Shown: positions 26,467 through 36,037, counted from the first letter of the stretch. The stretch is DNA of 64,000 nt from Nitrospinota bacterium (GCA_016208975.1 JACQXA010000002.1:146420-210419), one strand, 5' to 3'. Notes: generated from the letters alone by a model not told the origin. A program made the numbers and translations.

Positions 26467-27923
26467 CTAACCTCATGAATAATGCCAGAAAACGCAAAGT
26501 GACGCTGTTGATGCCGAACACCCGCTGGTTCGGCAGGCGCCCGTGGATAATGTTGCAGTACGCGCCGTTGATCCTTACCACCCTCCTTAAAGACGAGTTC
26601 GACTTCTCCATAGTGGACGCCAACGCTGGCGACCTTTCGGAGGAAGAGTGTCTCAACCGCCTGCGGGAGCTTAATCCCGAGGCTTTGCTGGTGTCCGGGC
26701 TGTCCACCGAGTATTTCCAGCAGTTCCACGCGGGCATCGCCATGGGTAAAAAGCTCAATCCGGATTGCGTCACCATCATGGGCGGGGTGTATCCCACGGT
26801 TCTGGGCGAGGAGGTGTTGAAAGACACAAACCTGGATTACATATTCCAGGGCCACGCCGAGGAGCGGGTGAACGAATTTTTAAGGCTCGCGCTTGCGGAC
26901 GGGCATGAGGCGGTCAAGAAACTTCCGGGGGTGGGGTTCAGGAACGCGGATGGAAAAGCGGTGATAAATCCGGTGGCCACCTACATATCCGACGTGAAAG
27001 AGCAGGTGAAGCCGGATTACTCGCTGGTGGACATGAACTGCTATCTAAACCAGAACACCAAACACTACCAGTTGAATTCCAACCTTCCCACGGCCACCAT
27101 ACTTACATCTTACGGGTGCCCCTTTAACTGCATGTTCTGCGCCACCAGGACCGTCAGCGGCCGGGGCGTGGCTTTCAGGCCGGAGGAGGATGTGCTGGAG
27201 GAAATAGGGTATCTGGTTAAAAACTTCGGCGTGGCCAACGTGATATTCATAGACGATTTCTTCCTGGCCAAGAAAAAGCGGTGCATCACAATGATGGAAG
27301 AAATGGTCCGCCGGGGTTACAACCTGGAATGGAAGATAATGACCGTCTCCGCATGGCATCTGGACGACGAACTGCTGGAAGTCATGAAAAAAACCGGATG
27401 CACACAGATCACCATTTCCGTGGAGTCCGGCAGTCAGCGTGTTCTGAAAGAAATAATCCACAAACCGCTGAAGCTGGACATCGTGCCGGGAATAGTAAAA
27501 AAGTGCAAGGAACTGGGGATAGACATCGGAGCCAATTTCGTCATCGGTTTTCCGGGCGAGACCTGGGAGGAGTTGCGGGAGACGTTCCGGTTCGCCGAGC
27601 TGTGCGATTTCGACATTTCCCATTTCCATATCGCCACACCACTGCCAAAGACCGACCTTTACGAGGTGGCTAAAAAAGAAAACCTGCTGGATCCGGAGTT
27701 CGGTTTCACAAACCCCGCTTATTTCGGGTATGGCCGGGGTTTTATTTCCACCAGCGAGTTCAGTCCCTTTGAATTGCAGGTGCTACGCTCCTTCGAGTGG
27801 GACAGGATAAATTTCAACACCCCGGAAAAAACGCTGAAAATAGCCCAGATGATGGGCCTCACAGTAGATGAGCTGAACGAACACAGGAAGCAGACGCGGC
27901 AAAAATGCGGCGTGCACGTGTGA
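26463..27923 (+). CDS. B12-binding-type radical SAM enzyme
   Basis: 486 residues; GTG 26463 overlaps the previous stop (ATG 26475 is an alternative). N-terminal cobalamin-type domain: SIVDANAGDLSEEE, LVSGLSTEYFQQ, IMGGVYPTVLGEE, FQGHAEERV. Cluster motif CPFNCMFC (Cys219, Cys223, Cys226), then VIFIDDFFLAKK and ISVESGSQRVLKEI, GFPGETWEE. The family includes methylases and the hopanoid and P-methylase types. It follows the C-methyltransferase gene, so a carbon-methylation step on a sugar is possible. Confidence 0.86.
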   Translation: MTNLMNNARKRKVTLLMPNTRWFGRRPWIMLQYAPLILTTLLKDEFDFSIVDANAGDLSEEECLNRLRELNPEALLVSGLSTEYFQQFHAGIAMGKKLNPDCVTIMGGVYPTVLGEEVLKDTNLDYIFQGHAEERVNEFLRLALADGHEAVKKLPGVGFRNADGKAVINPVATYISDVKEQVKPDYSLVDMNCYLNQNTKHYQLNSNLPTATILTSYGCPFNCMFCATRTVSGRGVAFRPEEDVLEEIGYLVKNFGVANVIFIDDFFLAKKKRCITMMEEMVRRGYNLEWKIMTVSAWHLDDELLEVMKKTGCTQITISVESGSQRVLKEIIHKPLKLDIVPGIVKKCKELGIDIGANFVIGFPGETWEELRETFRFAELCDFDISHFHIATPLPKTDLYEVAKKENLLDPEFGFTNPAYFGYGRGFISTSEFSPFELQVLRSFEWDRINFNTPEKTLKIAQMMGLTVDELNEHRKQTRQKCGVHV

Positions 27924-28828
27924 TGGGCGCAATGGAAAAATATCTGGTGCTTGGCGCTTCAGGCGTGGTTGGGCGTAACCTTATGGCGCGGCTGGGGGAT
28001 AAAGTTGCGCTGGCCACGTACCATTCACGGCCAGTTCCCGGCGCGGTCCGGTTCGACCTCGGCAAAGACAGTCTTGATACGGTTCTAAGCGCGGCCCAGG
28101 GCGCCACCGGAGCTTTCCTGTTGCTGGGGATGACCAATATTGACGCTTGCCACACGCGTCAGGCCGAGGCCCGGAAAATAAACGTGGACGCTATTTTAGA
28201 CCTGGCAAAGGCGTTGGCGGATATGGGCGTAAAACCGGTGTTCACCTCCACCGATTACGTGTTCGGCGGAAACCGGGGCGGATATAGAGAAGAAGACCAG
28301 CCCGACCCAATCACCGCTTATGGCGCTTTTAAGGCCGAAGTGGAGAAGGATTTAATGGAGACCGTCGGGAACTACGCCGTGGCGCGGCTCTCAAGGGTGA
28401 TAGGGGCCCAGCGAGGCGACGGTTCGCTTTTCGACGGCTGGATGGACGCCATCGAAAATAACGAGCCTATCCACTCGGCGGACGACCAGATATTTTCCCC
28501 AATCTTCGCCACCGACGCTGTGGAAGCGCTGGTATGGCTGGCCGATAGCGGCGCCAATGGGCTCTACAACGTTTGCGGGCCGGAGGCCTGGAGCAGGTAC
28601 GGCCTATGCGCGAAGTTCTGCGATAAAGTGTCAGCGCTTGGTAAACCTGTTCCCCAAATCCTCCGCTGTAAAATTAACGGCATGGGCTTGAAAGCCATCC
28701 GTCCGCTGGACACATCCATGTCATCGTCAAAACTTTCGCGGGCCTCTGGAATAAAACTTATGGGCGCGGACGAAATGATGGAAAGGTTCCTGCGTTCGTG
28801 CGGGCATGGAGCGCCGTTGGCCGTATGA
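27923..28828 (+). CDS. RmlD-like NDP-4-keto-sugar reductase
   Basis: Start at ATG 27923 overlapping the TGA of the radical SAM gene; ATG 27905 and 27932 are alternatives. About 301 residues. It has a LVLGASGVVGRNL nucleotide-binding loop, NVDAILDLAK, STDYVFGG and YGAFK (the catalytic YxxxK), then IFATDAVEAL. The family reduces dTDP-4-dehydrorhamnose and related keto-sugars. Likely the last step of a deoxysugar made here with the C-methyltransferase at 25282. The stop overlaps the next start. Confidence 0.82.
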   Translation: MGAMEKYLVLGASGVVGRNLMARLGDKVALATYHSRPVPGAVRFDLGKDSLDTVLSAAQGATGAFLLLGMTNIDACHTRQAEARKINVDAILDLAKALADMGVKPVFTSTDYVFGGNRGGYREEDQPDPITAYGAFKAEVEKDLMETVGNYAVARLSRVIGAQRGDGSLFDGWMDAIENNEPIHSADDQIFSPIFATDAVEALVWLADSGANGLYNVCGPEAWSRYGLCAKFCDKVSALGKPVPQILRCKINGMGLKAIRPLDTSMSSSKLSRASGIKLMGADEMMERFLRSCGHGAPLAV

Positions 28829-29820
28829 AAAAATACCCGGAGATGCTAAAGGAATACCTGGTGAGCAGGATAGACCCCGGCTCCACCTGCGAGGGGCTTC
28901 TGGAGTTCCCCAGGTATTTCGAGATAGAAACGGTGAACGCTTGCAACGCCCGTTGCTCCATATGCGCGGTGACGGAGTGGACTTCGGACACAAAGATTAT
29001 GAAACAGGAGCTGTTCGAAAAAATAGCCAGCGAAATAGCCCCTCACGCGGACACCATCAAGCGGGTTTCCCTCTTCCGCAACGGCGAGCCGTTACTGGAC
29101 AAGAGGCTGGAGGAGAAGATAGCGCTCTTGCGCGCCAAAGGCATAAAAAACGTCTGCCTCAGCACCAACGTATCGTTGCTTAACGCCAGGCGTGCCGAGG
29201 GCATTTTATCGGCGGGGGTGGGCGTGATGATCCTGTCCATAGACAGCCTGGAAAAGGATGTCTACCAGAAAATACGGGTAAACCTGGATTTCGATGAAGT
29301 AATGGCCAACGCCACAAGGTTCATCGAAATGCGGGACCGGATGGGCTCCAAAGCCTCCATCTGGGTGCGGATGGTGAAACAGCCGCTGAACGCCCACGAA
29401 TGGCCGGAATACGAAAAATACTGGCGGGCGCTCCTTTCGCCGGGGGACAGGGTGTTTTACCGCAACCTGCACAACTGGGGCGGCCAGTTGCAAGGGGTGG
29501 CCCCTTCCAGCGAAAGTTACGAGGCCCAGCTACCCTGCGTGGCGCTGTGGTCGCTGATGATAATTTACGCCAACGGCGAGGCGCCCATATGTAGCGCGGA
29601 CATCAAAGGGGAGCGCTCGCTGGGCAACGTCCGCGAAAAGAGCATAAAGGAGATATGGACGTCTGCCCAGGCCGATTATTACCGGGACAAGCACGCCGCC
29701 GGCAGGAAAGGGGAGATAGACATGTGCAGGGATTGCAACATGTGGGAGGAGCCGGGGGACTGGAAAGAGAGCATCGCCGCCAAATACGCTGGCGAAAGAT
29801 CCATGTTGTTCAGCGAGTGA
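28825..29820 (+). CDS. radical SAM enzyme with SPASM-type C-terminus
   Basis: Start ATG 28825 (4-bp overlap with the reductase); the frame is also open to 28798. About 331 residues. CNARCSIC cluster motif (Cys40, Cys44, Cys47), FRNGEPLLD, SIDSLEKDVY, and C-terminal cysteines in LPCVALW, APICSAD and MCRDCNMW. Same architecture as the enzymes at 18277 and 23517, which suggests duplication within the locus or three sequential sugar modifications. Confidence 0.84.
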   Translation: MKKYPEMLKEYLVSRIDPGSTCEGLLEFPRYFEIETVNACNARCSICAVTEWTSDTKIMKQELFEKIASEIAPHADTIKRVSLFRNGEPLLDKRLEEKIALLRAKGIKNVCLSTNVSLLNARRAEGILSAGVGVMILSIDSLEKDVYQKIRVNLDFDEVMANATRFIEMRDRMGSKASIWVRMVKQPLNAHEWPEYEKYWRALLSPGDRVFYRNLHNWGGQLQGVAPSSESYEAQLPCVALWSLMIIYANGEAPICSADIKGERSLGNVREKSIKEIWTSAQADYYRDKHAAGRKGEIDMCRDCNMWEEPGDWKESIAAKYAGERSMLFSE

Positions 29821-29837
29821 CGGGAGTTTAAGCGCCG

Positions 29838-31268
29838 ATGAAATTCCATTTCGCCACCGCCGTATGGGGCGGGAAGTATGTGGACCTTTTTTTAAACGTG
29901 TGTCTGCCCAACCAGCTGACGAAGGGGAACCTTCTGGCTTTCACCGGGCATGATTGCGTCTATAAAGTGTTCACATCCAAAAAGGACGCGCGCGCCATCG
30001 CAAGGAACAGGCTTATCGCGGAAGCGCAAAAAATAATGCCGGTCAAAATCATCCCCGTCAAAAACCTTTTCAAGCTGGCCGGGAAACATGACATGACTCA
30101 ATATTCCGCCGCCATCGAGTCCATGAACAAATGCCACAAAATGGCCATAGAAGAGGCCAACGCGGAAGACGCGCCGCTGTTTTTCCTTCCGCCGGACCAG
30201 GTGTGGAGCGACGGGGCTTTCGCCCGGGCCCGGGAGATAATATTGCAAGGCAAACGGGCCATAAACGTGGCCACGCCACGGCTTGCGCGGGATACGTTCC
30301 TGCCGCTGTTCCTTGAAAAATTCCGCGACAGCGATGGATACATGCCCGCCCCCGCCCGGGAATTGACAAAACTTGCGTTGGGCCATCTGCATCCGCTGAT
30401 AAACACCTTCTTCGCCGACTCTAAAGATTTCGCCGCCGAGTGGACATGGCACATATTCTGGCGGGTTGGAAAATCCGGCGTTTTGGGCCGTTTCCTGTTT
30501 TTCTACCCGCTGGTGGTGTGGCCCACCGAAAAAAACGTAAGGCCGGGACTGGCGATAGATTTTGATTATCCATTCATGGCTGTCCCAAATTTCGATGATC
30601 ACTATATAGTCACCGATTCGGACGAGATAGCCGGTTACGAGTTCAGCCCCTCTGACAAGTTCGAGGAAAAAATAACCCCCGCAAGGTTCGACCCGCATTA
30701 TTTCGCCTCCAACATCCTGAACAGGTTTTCCAACAGGATTAACCGCCGGTTCCTGCTAAGGTCCGTGCGGTTGCATGGCGAGAGCCTTTCGCCGGAATGG
30801 GAGCAGGCTGAAAAAGTTGCCAAAAGGATTGCGCGCAAATCCCTGGCGGCCTATGCCCAGGGGAAAAAATGGGAGGCCAACCAGCTTACCTCCGTGTTGA
30901 GCCGCAAGGTGGACAGGGTGGTGATATTCGGCGGCGGAACGGGCGGCGAGCTGGCCGTGAAAATGGCGAAACGGAGCGGCTGGAAGGTGGCCTATTTTGT
31001 GGACAACAACCCGGCCAAATGGGGAACCACCCTGTTGAACCGCCCGGTAAAAGGCCCGGCGGAGCTTATGAACAAGGATTTCGACCTTATCGTGGTGGCC
31101 TCCTACCCAGGCAGGCGGGCCATATCCAGACAACTTAACAAAATGGGTTTCGCGTACAATTACGATTACATCTGCCATGTGAATTACGACTCGCGCGCCC
31201 TGAACGCTATTAAGGGCAAGATAACTAAAACCGTCGTGTCAGCGCAAATACTTGAAGGAGCCATGTGA
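29838..31268 (+). CDS. MKFHF-family protein 2 with C-terminal Rossmann domain
   Basis: 476 residues. Residues 1 to about 345 match the MKFHF family (MKFHFATAVWG, CLPNQL, LPPDQVWSDGAF, LTKLALGHLHPL, FWRVGKSG, VVWP, AIDFDY, VTDSDEIAGYEFSP). After a linker, residues about 360-450 form a Rossmann domain: VVIFGGGTGGELA, YFVDNNPAKWG, DLIVVASYPGRRAI, RQLNKMGF. The C-terminal domain also occurs in proteins at 31268, 32385, 33779 and distantly 25282. Function unknown; the acidic motifs could be sugar-nucleotide binding. The next gene starts within its stop codon. Confidence 0.75.
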   Translation: MKFHFATAVWGGKYVDLFLNVCLPNQLTKGNLLAFTGHDCVYKVFTSKKDARAIARNRLIAEAQKIMPVKIIPVKNLFKLAGKHDMTQYSAAIESMNKCHKMAIEEANAEDAPLFFLPPDQVWSDGAFARAREIILQGKRAINVATPRLARDTFLPLFLEKFRDSDGYMPAPARELTKLALGHLHPLINTFFADSKDFAAEWTWHIFWRVGKSGVLGRFLFFYPLVVWPTEKNVRPGLAIDFDYPFMAVPNFDDHYIVTDSDEIAGYEFSPSDKFEEKITPARFDPHYFASNILNRFSNRINRRFLLRSVRLHGESLSPEWEQAEKVAKRIARKSLAAYAQGKKWEANQLTSVLSRKVDRVVIFGGGTGGELAVKMAKRSGWKVAYFVDNNPAKWGTTLLNRPVKGPAELMNKDFDLIVVASYPGRRAISRQLNKMGFAYNYDYICHVNYDSRALNAIKGKITKTVVSAQILEGAM

Positions 31269-32359
31269 TGGGTATCGGGCCGAATGTTTTACGCCTGTAT
31301 TGCCAGCTGAAAAGGGAAGGCATATTCGACAACGTAAAGTCCGTTATGGAGTTCGGCTCCCAGGAGTTTTCGGCGGCGTGCAAGGGGCATGAGTCCGCGG
31401 TTTACGAGCTTGCCCGCCTGTTCGGGGTTAAAAACGCGCCAGCCCCCGTGGAGGTTGCGGAAATGCTGGACTGCGGCCCCGCGAAACCTTTATATGAAAT
31501 GCTTGGCCTCTCTTACGCCAGCCTGGACACCGACGGCCGCCACGGGGCCCTGCCGTGGGACCTAAACTTTGTAACCGTCACGCCGGAGCATGGGGGCAAA
31601 TACGGTTTCGTCACCAACCACGGCACCACCGAGCACCTGATAAACCAGTGGAACGCCTTTAAGGTTGCCCACGATTTAACCAGCGTGGGCGGCTACATGT
31701 TGCATTGCCTGCCGTTCATGAACTATCTGGACCACGGCTTTTTCTCATACCACCCCAATTTCTTCTACGCGCTGGCGACGGCAAATGGCTACGATGTGCT
31801 TGGCCCGTGGGTCACCATAGACGACTCGCTGAATCATTACATCCCATACGACCAGTCCATCTTTAAATATATAAACCAGACCGGTAACAGCACCATGCTG
31901 GTGATACTGCGCAAGACCGGGCCGGACCCTTTCGCCACGCCATTCCAGGGTGTGTACGAATCCTCCCGCACCACGGAGAACGCCGCCCGGTACATCACCG
32001 TCTCCGCCAGCGCCAGGTCTGGCGGGTACGAGACGGATTTATCCAACATGGTGAGGCGCCATTTTTACCGCGCCAAAAAGGTGGTGGTCTTCGGAGCGTC
32101 TTCGGCCGGGAAGGCCATTCTGCGCCAGCTTAAAACTCTGAAGTTCGAGATAGCCATTACAGACAACAATCCCGCTGTTCACGGCGCGGAAATAGAGGGA
32201 ATAAAGGTTGTTGCGCCGGACACGCTAAAAGGGAAAGGTTATTACGTCATCATCGCATCCCAACCCGGCTACCATGAAATATCGCGCCAGCTTGTGGAGA
32301 TGGGATATTCAAAATACGCCGATTTCGCGGACTACAGGCTCCTGCCGGAGCTAATGTGA
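31268..32359 (+). CDS. unknown enzyme domain with C-terminal Rossmann domain
   Basis: Start at ATG 31268 (TGATG junction; GTG 31265 is an alternative). 363 residues. The N-terminal part has a methyltransferase-like run (SVMEFGSQEFSAACK, LSYASLDTDG, FVTNHGTTEHLINQ, MLHCLPFMNYLDHGFF), reminiscent of SAM enzymes but with a degenerate first motif. Residues about 270-355 form the local Rossmann domain: VVVFGASSAGKAIL, ITDNNPAVHG, YVIIASQPGYHEISRQL. The combination suggests the Rossmann domain is a shared interaction or sugar-binding module. Substrate unknown. Confidence 0.65.
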   Translation: MGIGPNVLRLYCQLKREGIFDNVKSVMEFGSQEFSAACKGHESAVYELARLFGVKNAPAPVEVAEMLDCGPAKPLYEMLGLSYASLDTDGRHGALPWDLNFVTVTPEHGGKYGFVTNHGTTEHLINQWNAFKVAHDLTSVGGYMLHCLPFMNYLDHGFFSYHPNFFYALATANGYDVLGPWVTIDDSLNHYIPYDQSIFKYINQTGNSTMLVILRKTGPDPFATPFQGVYESSRTTENAARYITVSASARSGGYETDLSNMVRRHFYRAKKVVVFGASSAGKAILRQLKTLKFEIAITDNNPAVHGAEIEGIKVVAPDTLKGKGYYVIIASQPGYHEISRQLVEMGYSKYADFADYRLLPELM

Positions 32360-32384
32360 TCCGGCGGCGGAACATGACTATATC

Positions 32385-33782
32385 ATGAAGTTCCATTTTG
32401 TCACCGTGGTGTGGGGCGAGGAATATACCGCCCATTTTCTTAACCGTTGCCTGCCAAACCAGCTTACGCCCGGCAACCTCCACGCTTTTAAAGACACCGG
32501 CGGCGCACTCTACAAAATATACACCACCAGAAAAGACGCCGGATCAATCGAAAACAGTGAAAATTACAAGCGGGTAAAATATATATTACCTGTTAGCCTG
32601 AACATCATGGACGAAGACTCCCTGGAAAACATCGCCGGGGACGAAAAATACCGGAAGACCATAGACCTTATGAACAGTCTCCATGGCAGGGCCATTAAAG
32701 AAGCCAACGCGGACGACGCGGCCATTTTCATCCTCACACCGGACGCGCTGTGGTCCGAAGGGGCCTTTTCAAAAGCGCGGGACATTGTGAAAGGCGGCAA
32801 GCGCGTGGTGCTCCTGCCACAGCTAAGAGTGGCCCAGGAAACCTTCCTGCCCGAATATGAAAGGCTGTTTGGCGCTGGCAATGGCGGTTGTCCCGCCCCG
32901 GCGCGGGAACTGACAAAGCTGGCTCTGGCGCACATGCACCCATATACGAAAACGTTTTATGTGGACTCGCCAAATTTCTCCACGGAATTCACCTGGTATC
33001 TTTTCTGGCGCGCCGGGGAAAGCGGGCTCGTCGCCCGGTGCCTTTATTTCCACCCGTTCCTGATTTATCCAAAAGTGAAGGACGCGGTTCCCATGGTGGC
33101 GGTGGACCATGATTACCCCGCCATGGCCGTGCCCGAATATAAGGATTATTACTTCGTCAAGGACTCCGACGAGATCGCCGGTTACGAGTTCAGCCCCGCT
33201 GGAAAGCTGGCGGAATTCATTTCGCCGGGGCAATTTAATGAGCGGGATTTTACATGGAACGCGCTGGCGCGGTACTCCCGGCCTTTAAACAGGAAAATGC
33301 TACTTAACCCGATTGTGGCGCACGGCGGCGAGGTTACGCGGGAATTCATGGAGGCGCGGGAGGAGTCCGGCAGGATAGCTCGCAGGCTGGTGGCGATGTT
33401 CGAGCTGGCCCAGCGTTATAAGAACTGGCAGGAGAAGCCGCGCCCCAGGAATATGGACCATGTGAAACGCGTGGTGATATTCGGGAGCGGCTCTGGCGGG
33501 CGGAAAATGATCCCAGTCGCGGCAAGGCTCGGCTGGAGCGTTGCGTACATTGTGGATAATGACAGCGCCCGGTGGGGCGGCGTAGTGGACGGTTGTGGAA
33601 TAAAAGGGCCAGACGCCCTTGGTAGCGCGGATTACGATTTGATAATGGTTTCTTCCGGCCCGGGCCGCGAGGGCATTTTCGCGCAACTTTATGGGCTGGG
33701 TTATAAATATGGGCGGGATTATATTTATTACCAGGACACGGTGATAGTTGGCGGCGAGTTAATATCCCTTTTTGATTATTAA
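32385..33782 (+). CDS. MKFHF-family protein 3 with C-terminal Rossmann domain
   Basis: 465 residues, same architecture as 29838-31268. N-terminal MKFHFVTVVWGEEYTAHF, CLPNQLTPGNL; LTPDALWSEGAF; RELTKLALAHMHPY; DSPNFS; FWRAGESG; VKDSDEIAGYEFSP. The Rossmann domain begins at about 362 (RVVIFGSGSGGRKM, YIVDNDSARWG, DLIMVSSGPGREGIF, YKYGRDYIYY). Its last lines (YGRDYIYYQD) closely match the domain inserted in the AsnB-like protein encoded convergently next door, which suggests recent exchange. The stop overlaps the convergent stop at 33779. Confidence 0.75.
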   Translation: MKFHFVTVVWGEEYTAHFLNRCLPNQLTPGNLHAFKDTGGALYKIYTTRKDAGSIENSENYKRVKYILPVSLNIMDEDSLENIAGDEKYRKTIDLMNSLHGRAIKEANADDAAIFILTPDALWSEGAFSKARDIVKGGKRVVLLPQLRVAQETFLPEYERLFGAGNGGCPAPARELTKLALAHMHPYTKTFYVDSPNFSTEFTWYLFWRAGESGLVARCLYFHPFLIYPKVKDAVPMVAVDHDYPAMAVPEYKDYYFVKDSDEIAGYEFSPAGKLAEFISPGQFNERDFTWNALARYSRPLNRKMLLNPIVAHGGEVTREFMEAREESGRIARRLVAMFELAQRYKNWQEKPRPRNMDHVKRVVIFGSGSGGRKMIPVAARLGWSVAYIVDNDSARWGGVVDGCGIKGPDALGSADYDLIMVSSGPGREGIFAQLYGLGYKYGRDYIYYQDTVIVGGELISLFDY

Positions 33783-36031
33783 GGGCGCTTTGGCCGTTTG
33801 GCCAGAAAAGCCCGCCCAAGAACGTGTGTTTGCAGATACGGCCAGAACTGGCCCACCTGTTTTAAGTCCCCCTTTTTGTACGCTTCGTTAACAGCCCTGC
33901 GGATGGCCTGCCCGTCCCACACCTGCGATTCTAAAAACATTGCGCTGTTAACGGTATCCAGCGCGAAAGGTTTCAACGGGCCCGCCAGCCATTGGGCCAT
34001 CGGGTTGGCAAACCCCACCTTCGAAGGCCGCGTCCGGATGCTTTCGGGAAGAACTCCGCGCATGGCCTCCCGCAGGACCAGTTTTGTAAAACCATCTCCA
34101 ACTTTGCGCCCCTCCGGTAGCGAGAACGCGTAGCGCACAAGTCTCCAGTCCATAAACGGCGCGCGTATCTCCACCCCGTGCGCCATGGAAACCCTGTCGA
34201 AATTGCGCAAGATGGTCGGCAGGCGGGTAAAGTGGAAATCATCGTACAGCCTGCGGTTAAGAACGCCCATGCCCTGGAGAATCTTCATGTCGTCATCGGG
34301 TATATCTCTTGCGTAGCGCTCCGGCTTTCTAATAAGCCACGGGTTGGGATAAACCGGGGATTTAAAATAATCTTTCGTAACCATGATTTCAGAACTGGCG
34401 GAATAAATATCGTCCTGATAGTAGATAAAATCCTTTCCGTAAATGAAACCCGACTCGTGAAGGCTGTTAAATATCCCTTTCTTGCCCGGCGCGGAGGCCA
34501 CAATTATCAGGTCAAAATCCCGGCCCGGCAATATTGCCGGGTCTTTAATTTCGAGCCCCTCCAAAGCGGATCCCCACTTGCCCTTATCGTTATCCACGAA
34601 ACAAACCACTTCCCACCCACGGCTTTCCGCAAGGCGTAAGGCGGCGGCGCCTCCTTGCCCCGAGCCGAAAATAACCACCCGCCGGACGTTATCGCCAACA
34701 ACCACTGTGGCGGGGTGGTTGCTGTTGGCGTAATATTCCAGGGTTTTTGAACTTCGCTCCGCATAATCCGGAAAAACGCTTCGGACACCAGGCGGATACA
34801 TGCCGGTAAGGATTGTCCGTAGCTTCTCATACCGGGTCGGGTCCGGTTGCGGCAGGATATGGCTGTCCATCAGCTCTTCCACGTGATGGTGATAGCCAGC
34901 CAGCAATTCATCACCGCCGTGCCCGTCTATGGAAACGCGCAGGCCATCTTCCCGCATTCTGCGGTATAACAGCCACGCGGAGGCGGGCAGGTCGTAAATC
35001 TCCTCGAAACCGGACAGGATTTCATCCAGCAGGCATATTCCCCCCAGCGGGTCTATCTCCTCGAAAACGGCGGGAGCCCCGGTGTGGCGAATGACATCTT
35101 CGGCGAATGGGCGTTCGTCCTGCGGCGTGGCGGGGAACGAAGCCACAAAAGCCTTCGGCCGCCGCTCCGGTCCTCCTCCGCCTTTCCATAACGAGCAGAA
35201 GATGGAGCCGGAATCCAGCCCGCCGCTTAACGCGGCCCCGATGGGCACGTCGCTCCGTGTCCTTATCCCGCACGCGTCGAAAAACAGTTCCCGGAACTTT
35301 TCTACCTGCTGTTGAGGCGTGGAAGGGGGCGCATAAAGATGCTCCAGCGTGTTCCACCATCTGGATACCCTGGGCGGATAGCCTTTCATTATCGTAAGGC
35401 AATGGCCGCCCATGAGCCTTTTCACGCCCGTTAAAAGACAGTCCTCCGAGCCTTCGATGCTGTTATAGTCATTCAAGGCGCGGGCCACTATTCGCGGGTC
35501 GTAAACCGGGTTGAACCACTCCAGGGCCAGAAACGCTTTCATCTCGGAGGCGAAAGCGAATCGCGCTCCGTCATAAAAATAATGGAGAGGTTTTACGCCG
35601 AACCTGTCCCGGGAGAGAAACAGCTTCCTCTCCCGGCTGTCCCATATGGCCAGCGCCCACATCCCGTTGAAATGGGTCTGGCAGGCCTCGCCCCACTGCG
35701 CGTAAGCCGCCAGAACCACCTCCGTGTCCGACGAGCTTTTGAAACGATGTCCCAGCCCCTCCAGACGTTCCCGCAATTCAGGGTGGTTATATATCTCGCC
35801 GTTGAAGGTTATGGTATAGCGTCCATCCAGGTAAGACATGGGCTGTTTGCCGGCGCCGGAAAGGTCGATAATGGCCAGCCGCCGGTGACCAAGGCTCAAG
35901 CGGGCTTCCGCGTCGCGGTAAACCCCGCGCCCGTCCGGGCCGCGGTGGGCGAGGCTGTCGGTGAACGCGTCCATATCGGCGGGGGAGATGTCCCGCCCGT
36001 CAAGATTCCATACGCCGGTTATTCCGCACAT
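33779..36031 (-). CDS. asparagine-synthetase-like amidotransferase with inserted Rossmann domain
   Basis: 750 residues, about 100-130 longer than typical AsnB. Glutaminase: Cys2 in MCGITGV, HRGPDG, FNGEIYN. Synthetase: SGGLDS at 269-274 and GHGGDE at 370-375. Residues about 449-545 are a foreign Rossmann domain (VVIFGSGQGGAAAL, FVDNDKGKWG, DLIIVASAPGKKGIF, YGKDFIYYQD), then synthetase motifs resume with LPTILRNFDRVSMA at about 604. AsnB-like enzymes in polysaccharide loci amidate uronic acids using glutamine nitrogen; that is the likely role. The insertion may regulate the enzyme or localise it with MKFHF proteins. Confidence 0.86.
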   Translation of the reverse strand: MCGITGVWNLDGRDISPADMDAFTDSLAHRGPDGRGVYRDAEARLSLGHRRLAIIDLSGAGKQPMSYLDGRYTITFNGEIYNHPELRERLEGLGHRFKSSSDTEVVLAAYAQWGEACQTHFNGMWALAIWDSRERKLFLSRDRFGVKPLHYFYDGARFAFASEMKAFLALEWFNPVYDPRIVARALNDYNSIEGSEDCLLTGVKRLMGGHCLTIMKGYPPRVSRWWNTLEHLYAPPSTPQQQVEKFRELFFDACGIRTRSDVPIGAALSGGLDSGSIFCSLWKGGGGPERRPKAFVASFPATPQDERPFAEDVIRHTGAPAVFEEIDPLGGICLLDEILSGFEEIYDLPASAWLLYRRMREDGLRVSIDGHGGDELLAGYHHHVEELMDSHILPQPDPTRYEKLRTILTGMYPPGVRSVFPDYAERSSKTLEYYANSNHPATVVVGDNVRRVVIFGSGQGGAAALRLAESRGWEVVCFVDNDKGKWGSALEGLEIKDPAILPGRDFDLIIVASAPGKKGIFNSLHESGFIYGKDFIYYQDDIYSASSEIMVTKDYFKSPVYPNPWLIRKPERYARDIPDDDMKILQGMGVLNRRLYDDFHFTRLPTILRNFDRVSMAHGVEIRAPFMDWRLVRYAFSLPEGRKVGDGFTKLVLREAMRGVLPESIRTRPSKVGFANPMAQWLAGPLKPFALDTVNSAMFLESQVWDGQAIRRAVNEAYKKGDLKQVGQFWPYLQTHVLGRAFLAKRPKRP

Positions 36032-36037
36032 GCCCTG

